From assembly GCA_019112895.1 (NCBI GenBank), contig DXIM01000143.1:1-64000 (forward strand): a stretch of DNA of 64,000 nucleotides, read 5' to 3'. The position numbers and the translations under genes were made by a program. This document shows positions 16,104 to 24,554 of the stretch, in pieces (positions within the stretch are counted from its first letter, which is position 1; each line of letters opens with the position of its first letter). This DNA is from Candidatus Stackebrandtia faecavium. GTDB lineage: Bacteria > Actinomycetota > Actinomycetes > Mycobacteriales > Micromonosporaceae. The notes beneath the pieces are model-generated. The model searched no databases. It saw nothing but the letters and a program-made list of their open reading frames with translations, and had not been told where the DNA came from.

Positions 16104-16972
16104 TGAAACATGCGATCGTGACGCTGTATCGGCTGCGTTTTCCTGCGGGCTACATCGCGGTGGCGATCCTAATCGCCAACGCGATCGTGGGTGCGTCACT
16201 CACCGGCGACGGCGTGCGCCAGGTCCGATTGTTCCTTGTATTCGCGGCAATCGCCGTGGCAATCCTTTGTGTCCTTCTGAGTTTCATTGTTCCGCGCTGG
16301 CTGCCAGCGCCGTCACCACGTACCGTCGCGGCGCCGGTGGAGGCTCGGTGGCTGGGTCTCAACAGTCCCGCATCGAAGGTTCCAAGCCACGGCGTGCGGG
16401 CCTACGGGCAGGCGTACGCCATCGACATCGTCCACGACCCCCTCGACACCGCGCGTCCCGCGTTCGGTGGCCGAATGATGCGCGGCGTACACGAGTATCC
16501 GGCGTTCGGGCAACCGGTCTTCGCCATGATCGACGGCACCGTCGTGCGTGCCTCGGGCTGGCGTCGTGATCACCGTGCACGCTCGAACGCTCTCGGTCTC
16601 ATCTACCTCATGGTGGAAGGAATGTTCCGGGAGATCGGTGGCCCCGCTTTCATCATCGGCAATCATGTGACCATCCGCAGTGATGACGGTATTTACGCCA
16701 CTGTCGCCCATCTACAGCGAGGCTCACTGACCGTATCCACAGGCGACCGAATCACCGCCGGAATGCAAATTGGGCGGTGCGGAAACTCGGGCAACAGCAG
16801 CGAACCGCACGTACATGCGCAACTCATGGACACCGGTTCCTTCTGGACCGCGCAGGGAATCCCCATGGCTTTCGCCGCGATCACGATTGGTGACGACCCA
16901 CGCCCCGTAGATGGTCTGCCCGAAAACGAACAGCACATGACAGCCCGCATCTCTACGCAGCCAACGTCGTGA
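16100..16972 (+). CDS. membrane-anchored M23-family metallopeptidase
   Basis: Probably a zinc peptidase acting on peptidoglycan cross-links outside the membrane. I start it at the ATG at 16100, which overlaps the regulator stop as ATGA; the product is about 290 residues. Two hydrophobic segments near the N-terminus (about 14-35 and 43-66) anchor it. Zinc-ligand motifs are visible as SHGVRAYGQAYAIDIVHD (H...D) and EPHVHAQ (HxH), with GNSGNSSEPH before the latter as in LytM-type enzymes. Coupling to an ArsR-like regulator is unusual for this family. Confidence 0.87.
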   Translation: MMKHAIVTLYRLRFPAGYIAVAILIANAIVGASLTGDGVRQVRLFLVFAAIAVAILCVLLSFIVPRWLPAPSPRTVAAPVEARWLGLNSPASKVPSHGVRAYGQAYAIDIVHDPLDTARPAFGGRMMRGVHEYPAFGQPVFAMIDGTVVRASGWRRDHRARSNALGLIYLMVEGMFREIGGPAFIIGNHVTIRSDDGIYATVAHLQRGSLTVSTGDRITAGMQIGRCGNSGNSSEPHVHAQLMDTGSFWTAQGIPMAFAAITIGDDPRPVDGLPENEQHMTARISTQPTS

Positions 16973-17179
16973 GCGTGGTCGTGCGGCGCACGCCTCGCGC
17001 ACGCCCCCAATAAGTTACGGAATCCGATAGGCGGTGTCCGACTCAATGAGGGCGTGGGAAGCCGGGCCGGCCGCGCCGTCACCGCCCCGACCAGAAGCGC
17101 GCGACCGGGCTATATGGCCAGCGCGTCACCACACATGCCACATGCCCTGCCCGGCGAAATCCCTAGGCCGAGGTGCCGC

Positions 17180-18376
17180 TCACTCCGAGGATCCCGCACA
17201 ATGACGCACCGCCAACTCCGCAAGCAGCGCGGCACCATCAGCGAGCACCGCGTCGTCGAATGCCGAACGTGGTGAATGGTTCGACGGGGCAGCGGCAAGG
17301 TCATCACTACAAGTGGCACCCAGGAACACGAAAGCCCCCGGGACCTCATTGAGGATCCGTGAGAAATCTTCGGAACCGGTCTGCGGGTCCTTCATCTCCC
17401 TGTACCGGTCCACGCCGAACAGGTCCGCGACAGTCTCGCCCACGAACGCGGCCGCCCGGTCCTCGTTGAGCAGCGCCGGATACTCGTACTGGTATGTCAC
17501 CTCGGCCTCCAGGCTGTGGGCCCGCGCCAGGTTCTCACACAGCCGCACCGTCTCGGTGGCAAGCTGCTCGCGGACGTCCGGGTCGAATGATCGCACCGTC
17601 GCCGAGAACGTCGCCGTATCCGGGATGATGTTGCGCTGGTTTCCGGCGTGGAACTCGCCGACCGTCAGGACCACCGGGTCGAAGGTGTTGAACCTCCGAG
17701 TCACCAGGGTTTGCAAGGACGTCACCATCTCGCAGGCCACCGGGATCGGGTCCCGGGTCGCGTGTGGAGTGGAACCATGCCCGCCGGCGCCTTTGACCGT
17801 GACGAACAGACCGTCTGAAGCCGCCATCAATGGGCCCGGCCGGGACGCGAACACACCGTGCGGATAAGTCCCGGACCACACGTGCAGCCCGAACGCGGCA
17901 TCGACCGGGCGTCCCGCGGCATTCAAAACGCCTTCGGCGATCATGTGGCCGGCGCCGTCGAAGCCTTCCTCGCCGGGCTGGAACATGAACACGATGTCGC
18001 CGGCGAGCTCGGACCTATGCGCACACAACAGTCTTGCGGCACCCACAAGCCCCGCGGTGTGCAGGTCGTGGCCACATGCGTGCATGTAACCCTCATGTTC
18101 GGAGCTGAAATCGACGCCGGTCTCCTCGGTAATGGGCAGACCATCCATGTCGCCGCGCAGCAGCACAACGGGCCCCGGTTTGGCACCCCGCAACACGGCC
18201 GTCACCGAGGTCAGGTCGGTGCCGGTACTGATCTCCAGGGGAAGGCCCTCCAACGCGGAGAGGACTTCGGCCTGGGTCTTGGGCAGGTCCAGACCGATCT
18301 CGGGGATGCGATGGAGGCGCCGCCGCAACGCGACCAATTCGGGAGCGAGGGAACGGGCTTCACTGACGAGATCCAT
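17180..18376 (-). CDS. M20-family amidohydrolase / N-acyl-amino-acid deacylase
   Basis: A cytoplasmic dinuclear metal enzyme cleaving an N-acyl or amide bond of an amino acid conjugate (hippuricase/IAA-conjugate hydrolase family). Metal-binding motifs are RGDMDGLP, HACGHDLHT and FQPGEEGFDGAG, with a C-terminal GSEDFS. A GGAG five bases before the ATG at 18376 decides that start (398 residues) over the track start. It lies upstream in a convergent pair with the M23 peptidase and next to glucokinase. Confidence 0.9.
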   Translation of the reverse strand: MDLVSEARSLAPELVALRRRLHRIPEIGLDLPKTQAEVLSALEGLPLEISTGTDLTSVTAVLRGAKPGPVVLLRGDMDGLPITEETGVDFSSEHEGYMHACGHDLHTAGLVGAARLLCAHRSELAGDIVFMFQPGEEGFDGAGHMIAEGVLNAAGRPVDAAFGLHVWSGTYPHGVFASRPGPLMAASDGLFVTVKGAGGHGSTPHATRDPIPVACEMVTSLQTLVTRRFNTFDPVVLTVGEFHAGNQRNIIPDTATFSATVRSFDPDVREQLATETVRLCENLARAHSLEAEVTYQYEYPALLNEDRAAAFVGETVADLFGVDRYREMKDPQTGSEDFSRILNEVPGAFVFLGATCSDDLAAAPSNHSPRSAFDDAVLADGAALLAELAVRHCAGSSE

Positions 18377-18441
18377 GACGTCTCCAATCATCAACGGTGG
18401 ATCGCAATCTACCCAACCGGGCTCGAGCTCGCCGGGCGATG

Positions 18442-19383
18442 TTATTGGCGCGCAAGGTCTGCGGCACCCACCAAGCCGGCGTTGGCGCCCATCTGCGCGG
18501 CCTTGATCTGCGCGAACTGGAGTTCTCCCCGGGCGCCCATTGCCTGGCCGTAGTGTTCACGTATCGGATCCAGCAGCAGGTCTCCGGCGTTGACCACGCC
18601 CCCGCCGATCACGATGATCTCAGGGTCGGCGACCTGAACCAGATCAATCAGCGCGCTACCTAGGTTTGTCCCGATATGCGCGAAGGCCGCCAGCGCCACC
18701 GGATCGCCGTCACGCGCAGCCTCAGTCACCATTGGACCATCGACGCCGTTCGGGTCACCGCCCGCCAACTCCAGCAGCTTGACTGCCCGCTCCTCATCGC
18801 ACGACGCTAGGCGTTTCGCCTCCCGCACCAATGCGGTGCCGCTGGCGTACTGCTCGAGGCATCCGCGTCGGCCGCAGCCGCATTCGATCCCGTCGGGCAC
18901 AACTCTCACATGACCGAATTCGGCGGCCACACCGTGTGCGCCGCGCACGAGCCGACCATCGCTGATGAGCCCGCCTCCGATGCCGGTGCCCACCGTGAAC
19001 AAGGCGGTGTTGTTCACGCCGCGCGCGGCGCCATATCGGTATTCGGCCCACATCGCCACATTCGCGTCGTTCTCCACGACAACAGGAACGTCGATATCGC
19101 GCGAGAGTCCTTCACGCAGCGGCTCATGCCGCCAGGCCAGGTTGGGTGAGAACTGCACGGTAGACCGGGTCGCGTCTATCCATCCTGCGGCGCCGATTCC
19201 CACGGCGATCACTTCGTGGGCCGCGCTCAATCTGCGAACTAGGTCGACTATCACGGTGCGGATCGCCGCAACATCCGTTGCGGGTGTGGCGATGCGGTGG
19301 GACGCCACGACTGTGCCGTCCTCCGCGACGACCCCGCCCAAGACTTTGGTGCCGCCGATGTCGATGCCGATGGCGAGGCTCAT
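18442..19383 (-). CDS. glkA: ROK-family glucokinase
   Basis: Phosphorylates glucose with ATP in the cytoplasm, the entry step of glycolysis. The 313-residue protein shows the ATP-binding opening GIDIGGTKVLGGVV, the catalytic region VVENDANVAMWAE and the ROK zinc motif CGCGRRGCLEQYASG. These features match actinobacterial GlkA (ROK) enzymes of about 313-320 residues. The start overlaps the stop of the upstream SRPBCC gene as ATGA, so the two are co-translated. Confidence 0.9.
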   Translation of the reverse strand: MSLAIGIDIGGTKVLGGVVAEDGTVVASHRIATPATDVAAIRTVIVDLVRRLSAAHEVIAVGIGAAGWIDATRSTVQFSPNLAWRHEPLREGLSRDIDVPVVVENDANVAMWAEYRYGAARGVNNTALFTVGTGIGGGLISDGRLVRGAHGVAAEFGHVRVVPDGIECGCGRRGCLEQYASGTALVREAKRLASCDEERAVKLLELAGGDPNGVDGPMVTEAARDGDPVALAAFAHIGTNLGSALIDLVQVADPEIIVIGGGVVNAGDLLLDPIREHYGQAMGARGELQFAQIKAAQMGANAGLVGAADLARQ

Positions 19384-19823
19384 GATGCCTCGACGCGGTG
19401 TTTGAGCTCTTTCAGGGCCGAATCCATGATCATTCGTTCGGCTTTGCGCTTGAACATGCCCAACATCGGCATGCTCAACTCCACAGCGAGCGTGTAAGTG
19501 ACGGTGCTGCTGCCATCATCGTTGTCGCTCAGCTCGTAGGAGCCGATTTGGGAACGTTGAACCGTTGAGGCTTCTTCCAGCGTCCAGTCGATTCGGGACA
19601 GATCGTCGGCGTATTCGTAGCGCAACCGGTATTTGTCTTTGAATACACTGGCGTCGATCTCGAATTCGACTAGGTGCGCGTAACCATCCTCGTACTGTTC
19701 CAGGACCGAGGTCGAGACCATGTCTTTGATCCATTCCGGGTACCGGTCGAAGTCGACGATGACGTCGACTATGCGCGAGGGAGCGGCCTGGATCGTGATC
19801 GATTGAGTTGACGAGTCCGCCAT
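19380..19823 (-). CDS. SRPBCC-family lipid-binding protein (TB16.3-like)
   Basis: Probably binds a hydrophobic ligand in a START-like cavity; no catalytic role is known. The 147-residue protein begins MADSSTQSITIQAAP and contains IVDFDRYPEWIKDM and MPMLGMFKRKAER. It resembles M. tuberculosis TB16.3 (Rv2185c), which also neighbours an acyl-CoA ligase (FadD15) and PimB'. I chose the ATG at 19823 (AAGG upstream), which matches the family N-terminus; the track ATG at 19868 overlaps the next gene. Confidence 0.88.
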   Translation of the reverse strand: MADSSTQSITIQAAPSRIVDVIVDFDRYPEWIKDMVSTSVLEQYEDGYAHLVEFEIDASVFKDKYRLRYEYADDLSRIDWTLEEASTVQRSQIGSYELSDNDDGSSTVTYTLAVELSMPMLGMFKRKAERMIMDSALKELKHRVEAS

Positions 19824-19833
19824 GTGCTCGACC

Positions 19834-20211
19834 TTACCGGTCTGCGCGAAGACCACACTCTTCGACATAGTCTTTGAAGGCCCACAGTTCGACCGCCATG
19901 TGTCGCCGCACGCGGCGTTCCGTCACGGCCGCACGCCATCGCGGCCAAGCCTTGGCCGCCGGGTCGACGCGGACGAATGTGTGCATAACGCAGCCGTCGG
20001 CCGCGATCGCCTCAATCCAGGCTTCGGTGCTGCCGACGGCACCGGGATCGTTGAGTCGCCAACGAATTCCTTCGACGCCACGATCCTGCTCGACCACGCA
20101 ATTCCATTGTGGCCATAGACGTTGGGGCAGTGTACACTTGACGAGACACGTCGCTATCGCCTGGGCAGGTGCATGGATGTACGTGTCGATAATGAGATCG
20201 AGTTGTGGCAC
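19834..20211 (-). CDS. polyketide cyclase/SRPBCC-like protein
   Basis: A 125-residue second member of the START-like fold, with the opening LDLIIDTYIHAPAQAIA and the typical middle TEAWIEAIAADGCVMHTFVRVDP. It probably binds a lipid or polyketide-like ligand. It is first in a run of three same-strand genes (this, TB16.3-like, glucokinase), the start is GTG, and it is divergent from the acyl-CoA ligase. The family is poorly characterised in vivo. Confidence 0.8.
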   Translation of the reverse strand: MPQLDLIIDTYIHAPAQAIATCLVKCTLPQRLWPQWNCVVEQDRGVEGIRWRLNDPGAVGSTEAWIEAIAADGCVMHTFVRVDPAAKAWPRWRAAVTERRVRRHMAVELWAFKDYVEECGLRADR

Positions 20212-20255
20212 GCCCGTTCTTCACCTGCTCTATGCAAGCCCACAGACTGGGCGGT

Positions 20256-20312
20256 AACGTTTCGGTCCATTCAAGTTAATACCATGGCATTTCGGTTTAT
20301 ACGAAACCGAAA
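20256..20312. promoter_or_regulatory. inverted-repeat operator region between SRPBCC gene and acyl-CoA ligase
   Basis: The divergent promoter region holds a nine-base perfect inverted repeat TTTCGGTTT / AAACCGAAA (20290-20298 and 20304-20312, 5-base spacer). A third related half-site, AACGTTTCGG (20256-20265), lies upstream. The arrangement suits a dimeric repressor controlling one or both genes. Confidence 0.5.
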
Positions 20313-20334
20313 CGTCACGTCAATGGAGACTCCT

Positions 20335-22125
20335 GTGCGCGAATACACAGTTCCGGCGGCTGTCGAGGTTCCCGACAACCACAACACCACCACCGCCGCG
20401 TGGGAAAACGCCGATAAGTATCCCGATGCGCCCCTTTTCGCCGTGCCCGACGGCTCCGAGTGGCGCGATATTTCGACCGAGGAGTTCCGTCAGGCCGTCA
20501 TCGCAGTCGCCAAGGGCCTCGCGGTCAACGGCGTCGAACCGGGCGACCGCGTAGCGCTGATGTCTCGCACGCGCTACGAATGGACTCTCATCGACTATGC
20601 GATTTGGACCGCAGGCGCTATCACCGTGCCCGTCTACGACAGTTCCAGCCCCGAACAACTGAAATGGATCCTGTCCGACTCCGGGGCCGTCGCATGCTTC
20701 ACCGAGCTGCCCGCCCATTCCCAGACTCTCGACACGATCAAGGCGGAGCTGCCCGACCTAAAGCACGCCTGGGAGATCGAAGACGGCGCGATCGATACGC
20801 TCAACAAGGACGGCGGATCCTTCGACGGCGACATCGAGAAACTGCGGCTGTCCGCCAAGGCCGACGACCTCGCCACAATCGTTTACACCTCCGGCACGAC
20901 AGGCTCACCCAAAGGCTGCGAACTGACGCACCGCAACCTGGTCGCCGATATCGCTAACGTCCTGCCCAGCGTCAAGTCGATGTTCAACGACACGTCGACG
21001 ACGCTGATGTTCCTGCCGCTGGCCCACGTCCTGGCGCGCATCATCCAGGTCGGCTGCGTCCAGGCGCGCGTACGCGTCGGGCACATCCCCGACCACCGCG
21101 ACTTGATCGCCACCCTTCCCGGCTTCGCACCCAGCTTCTTGGTGGCGGTGCCGCGCGTGTTCGAGAAGGTCTACAACAGCGCCGAACAGAAGGCCATCGA
21201 CGGCGGCAAAGCCTCGATCTTCTACAAGGCGGCCGACACCGCCATCAAATACAGCAAGTCCCTGGACACCGGCGGCCCAAGTCTCGGGCTCAAGCTCAAA
21301 CAGAAACTGTTCAGCCTGCTCGTCTACAAGAAGCTCCACAGCGCACTCGGTGGCCGCTGTAGCGCAGCGGTCGCGGGCGGGGCGCCGCTGGGCGAACGCC
21401 TCGGGCACTTCTTCCGCGGCATCGGCATCACCGTTTACGAAGGCTACGGGCTCACCGAAACCTCCCCGGTGGTGTCGATCAACCTCGATACCGCGCTGAA
21501 GATCGGCACGGTCGGTAAACCGACCCCGGGAACGTCGATGCGTATCGCCGACAACGGTGAACTACTCATCAAGGGCCCCCAGGTTTTCCGGGGCTACTGG
21601 AACAACAAGGCCATGACCGCCGAAGCTTTTGACGAGGACGGCTGGTTCAAGACCGGAGACCTCGCCGAGATCGACAACGAAGGCTACGTGAAGATCACTG
21701 GCCGCAGTAAGGAAATAATCGTCACCGCGGCAGGCAAGAACGTCGCGCCTGCCCCGCTGGAGGACGTGGTGCGCGCACACCCGCTCGTGGGCCAGTGCTT
21801 GGTTGTCGGTGACGGGAAACCTTTCATCAGCGCCCTGATCTCGCTGGACCCCGAAAGCCTCCCGGGCTGGCTGGAACGCAACAACAAGCCCGTCGACACC
21901 AGCATCGCGGACCTTCAAAACGACGAGGACGTGCGCGCGGACATCCAAAAGGCAATCGATTCCGCCAACGATGGCGTCTCTCGTGCAGAATCGATCCGAG
22001 AGTTTCGGATCCTGCCGGCCGTTTTGAGCGAGGAGACTGGCGAGGTCACCCCGAAACAAAGCGTCAAGCGCAACGTAGCCTTGAAGAAATATTCCTCGGA
22101 GTTCGAGGCAATATATTCCCGATAA
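20335..22125 (+). CDS. long-chain fatty acid-CoA ligase (FadD15-like)
   Basis: Activates fatty acids to acyl-CoA through an acyl-adenylate. The 596-residue enzyme has the AMP-binding P-loop-like motif YTSGTTGSPKGCELTHRN, the GYGLTETSPVVS motif, the TGDLAEID signature and the C-terminal GRSKEIIVTAAGKNVAP lysine region. I use the GTG at 20335 (GGAG six bases upstream), whose product VREYTVPA matches the FadD15 N-terminus. Upstream frames would enter the divergent gene. Neighbouring TB16.3-like and PimB' genes mirror the mycobacterial Rv2185c-Rv2188c order. Confidence 0.9.
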   Translation: MREYTVPAAVEVPDNHNTTTAAWENADKYPDAPLFAVPDGSEWRDISTEEFRQAVIAVAKGLAVNGVEPGDRVALMSRTRYEWTLIDYAIWTAGAITVPVYDSSSPEQLKWILSDSGAVACFTELPAHSQTLDTIKAELPDLKHAWEIEDGAIDTLNKDGGSFDGDIEKLRLSAKADDLATIVYTSGTTGSPKGCELTHRNLVADIANVLPSVKSMFNDTSTTLMFLPLAHVLARIIQVGCVQARVRVGHIPDHRDLIATLPGFAPSFLVAVPRVFEKVYNSAEQKAIDGGKASIFYKAADTAIKYSKSLDTGGPSLGLKLKQKLFSLLVYKKLHSALGGRCSAAVAGGAPLGERLGHFFRGIGITVYEGYGLTETSPVVSINLDTALKIGTVGKPTPGTSMRIADNGELLIKGPQVFRGYWNNKAMTAEAFDEDGWFKTGDLAEIDNEGYVKITGRSKEIIVTAAGKNVAPAPLEDVVRAHPLVGQCLVVGDGKPFISALISLDPESLPGWLERNNKPVDTSIADLQNDEDVRADIQKAIDSANDGVSRAESIREFRILPAVLSEETGEVTPKQSVKRNVALKKYSSEFEAIYSR

Positions 22126-22140
22126 AAGAAGCTGGGGGCG

Positions 22141-23838
22141 ATGAGCGAACGCAATTGGCGCTACGGGCGCTGGATGCTGCCTCCGCTTGGGCTACGGATC
22201 GCGATCTTCGTTTTCGTAGCCATTCGTGGATTGCATGCGTCGACACTCCTTGACACCGTCATTTGGTGCTCGATCCTTGCCTTGGCTTCTCTGCCGGGCA
22301 CGTTTGCGCCGGCCGAGCCCGTCTTGGGCCGTGTGGGACGCGCCACCGAGGTCCTGGTGGTACTGGCAGCAACGATCGTGACCCATTCGTCGCATTCATG
22401 GGCGCTGCCGTATCTCATGGCCCCGATGGGTGCCGCCGCGATTTTTGGTGGCCTACGCACCGAATCCGACGCCACACACAAAGGCGTGCGCCGGATACTG
22501 CGCACCTACCCGGGCCTGGTCGAGGCCGTGGCGTTGGGGCTGTTCGCGCTTGTGGGCGTAATCGCCATGGGTCTGACGATTCCGCAATTGGCCGACGCCG
22601 AGTTCGCACGCGCTGCCCTGACCGCCCTGAGCCTGGGCGCGCTGGCGGCGGCCGTCGGTCATTGGCTGCGGCAACTGCTGCATACGGAGGTCCCGTCGGG
22701 GGCTCGACCGTATGCGGAGGCTACGGCGTTGCTCACGCAGCTGCGCGTGGTCGCGCGCCGCCTGCCTGGTGGCACGCTCGACCCGGGCGGTATCGCCACG
22801 GACCTGCTGGAACGTCTCGGCCAGATTGTGCCGATGGACCGCGGCGCCGTCCTGATCGCCAGCGGCGGTAACCGTCTGGTCGTGTTGGCCCAGTCGGCGG
22901 CGGAACGCGTCGACTGGGAAACATCCTTGCCGGCGAATTCGCTGCTGGCCGACTCGTGGGCGGGACAACAGCCGCACACCGGCGCCACGACGTTGTCCCG
23001 CACCGTCACCGGAACGGTGTCGTCGCTGGTGGTGCCGCTGGTCGCTGACCGCCGCACGGTTGGTCTGGTGCTCATGGAATGCGACGGTCCGGGTAAATAC
23101 CCGCCCGAAACGGTCGACACGGTCGTGGAAGGCGTCGAGGGGGTCGCGCTGCAGCTCGAGACCGCGTTGCTGTTCGACGAAGTCCAGTCGCTCGCCACCA
23201 CGGAGGAACGGCAGCGGCTCGCGCGGGAGATCCACGACGGAATCGCCCAGGAACTGGCGATGCTCGGTTACGGAATCGACCATGCAATGGCGCAGTTGCC
23301 TGAGGAGGCCTCCGATTCGCAGGAGCAACTGACTGAACTGCGTGAAGAAGTCACGCGTTTGATCACGGAGTTGCGGTTGTCGCTTTTCGAGCTGCGTAGC
23401 GAAGTGGATCGTCACGGCGGTTTGACCACGGCCATCGCCGACTACGCGCGTACGGTCGGATCCTCTGCAGGTTTGCGTGTCCACCTTTCCCTCGATGAGG
23501 GGGGCGCACGTCTCCCCGCGTCCGTGGAGGCGGAGCTGCTGCGTATCGCTCAGGAAGCGATCACGAATGCGCGTAAACACGCCCGGGCGGAGAACCTGTG
23601 GGTGACGTGCGAGATAGATCCACCATATTCCCGTATCGAGGTCACCGACGATGGTAAAGGATTGAGCGGAGAGGGCGCTGACGGCCGATACGGATTGTCC
23701 ATTATGTCGGAAAGAGCCGAGCGTATACGCGGCTCACTGGAGATACGGCCAAGACAACCACACGGGACAACAGTCGCGGTGCTGCTGGCATCGTCCGACC
23801 GCCCGGGTACCGTAGCGTCGGAAGCTGTAAGGGAGTAA
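22141..23838 (+). CDS. NarL-type sensor histidine kinase with GAF domain
   Basis: A membrane sensor kinase of 565 residues. Several hydrophobic segments occupy about 12-185, a GAF-like domain about 205-340, a HisKA_3 dimerisation helix has the phospho-acceptor in RLAREIHDGIAQEL (His near 365), and a HATPase domain shows EAITNARKHA and DDGKGLSG followed by YGLSIMSERAERIRG. Its response regulator follows six bases later. The pair resembles a conserved actinobacterial system near glkA (as in streptomycetes), but the signal is unknown. Confidence 0.9.
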   Translation: MSERNWRYGRWMLPPLGLRIAIFVFVAIRGLHASTLLDTVIWCSILALASLPGTFAPAEPVLGRVGRATEVLVVLAATIVTHSSHSWALPYLMAPMGAAAIFGGLRTESDATHKGVRRILRTYPGLVEAVALGLFALVGVIAMGLTIPQLADAEFARAALTALSLGALAAAVGHWLRQLLHTEVPSGARPYAEATALLTQLRVVARRLPGGTLDPGGIATDLLERLGQIVPMDRGAVLIASGGNRLVVLAQSAAERVDWETSLPANSLLADSWAGQQPHTGATTLSRTVTGTVSSLVVPLVADRRTVGLVLMECDGPGKYPPETVDTVVEGVEGVALQLETALLFDEVQSLATTEERQRLAREIHDGIAQELAMLGYGIDHAMAQLPEEASDSQEQLTELREEVTRLITELRLSLFELRSEVDRHGGLTTAIADYARTVGSSAGLRVHLSLDEGGARLPASVEAELLRIAQEAITNARKHARAENLWVTCEIDPPYSRIEVTDDGKGLSGEGADGRYGLSIMSERAERIRGSLEIRPRQPHGTTVAVLLASSDRPGTVASEAVRE

Positions 23839-23844
23839 CAAATT

Positions 23845-24510
23845 ATGACCAGCCCCACCAACGAGTCACCGACCACCGTGCTCATCGTCGATGACCACGA
23901 CCTCATTCGCAAAGGTCTGCGTCACGCCTTCACGCGGGACCCGCAGTTCGAGGTCGTCGCCGAAGCCGGTTCAGCGGGAGACGGTCTCCGCAAGGCCGCG
24001 GCCCTACAGCCGAACGTCGTGATCATGGACCTGAGACTCCCGGACGGTTCCGGGCTCGAAGCGACCCGCAAACTGCGCAAAGCACACCCGACAATGGGCA
24101 TCGTCGTGTTGACCATGTACGCCGGTGACGACCAACTGTTTGGTGCATTGGAGGCCGGGGCGAGCGCGTTCGTCCCCAAGAGCGCCCCTTCCGACGACGT
24201 CGTTTCGGCCGCACGTCACGCCGCGACCACGCCGAACGCGTTCACGGCCGCAGACTTGGCCGAAGCGATGAAGCGGCGCCTCACACCGTCCGGCCCTCAG
24301 CTGTCGCCTCGCGAAGCGCAGGTGCTCAAGCTCCTCGCGGACGGCATGAGCGTCGCCGGAATCGCGAAACAGCTGTATGTTTCCGAGTCCACCGCCAAGA
24401 CTCACATTTCGAAACTTTACGAAAAACTGGGTGCCGGCAACCGGGCGCAGGCTTTGATGACCGCGTTGAAGCTCGGCCTGCTCGAGGCGCCCGACTCGCC
24501 CAAGTTCTAG
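23845..24510 (+). CDS. NarL/LuxR-family response regulator
   Basis: A DNA-binding partner of the upstream kinase. The 221-residue protein has a receiver domain with acidic residues VDDHD and the phospho-acceptor Asp near 62 in VIMDLRLPDG. A C-terminal LuxR helix-turn-helix reads LSPREAQVLKLLADGMSVAG ... VSESTAKTHISKLYEKL. The ribosome site GGAG precedes the ATG. A strong hairpin follows the stop, ending the two-gene operon. Confidence 0.92.
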   Translation: MTSPTNESPTTVLIVDDHDLIRKGLRHAFTRDPQFEVVAEAGSAGDGLRKAAALQPNVVIMDLRLPDGSGLEATRKLRKAHPTMGIVVLTMYAGDDQLFGALEAGASAFVPKSAPSDDVVSAARHAATTPNAFTAADLAEAMKRRLTPSGPQLSPREAQVLKLLADGMSVAGIAKQLYVSESTAKTHISKLYEKLGAGNRAQALMTALKLGLLEAPDSPKF

Positions 24511-24517
24511 TCGCTCG

Positions 24518-24547
24518 GGTGTGCGTCGGCGGTCGCCGACGCACACC
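24518..24547. terminator. bidirectional hairpin terminator between response regulator and pimB'
   Basis: A 13-base-pair perfect stem GGTGTGCGTCGGC / GCCGACGCACACC with a four-base loop fills the gap between the two convergent genes. A short T/A-rich run follows on the plus strand. Confidence 0.8.
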
Positions 24548-24554
24548 TGCCGAT

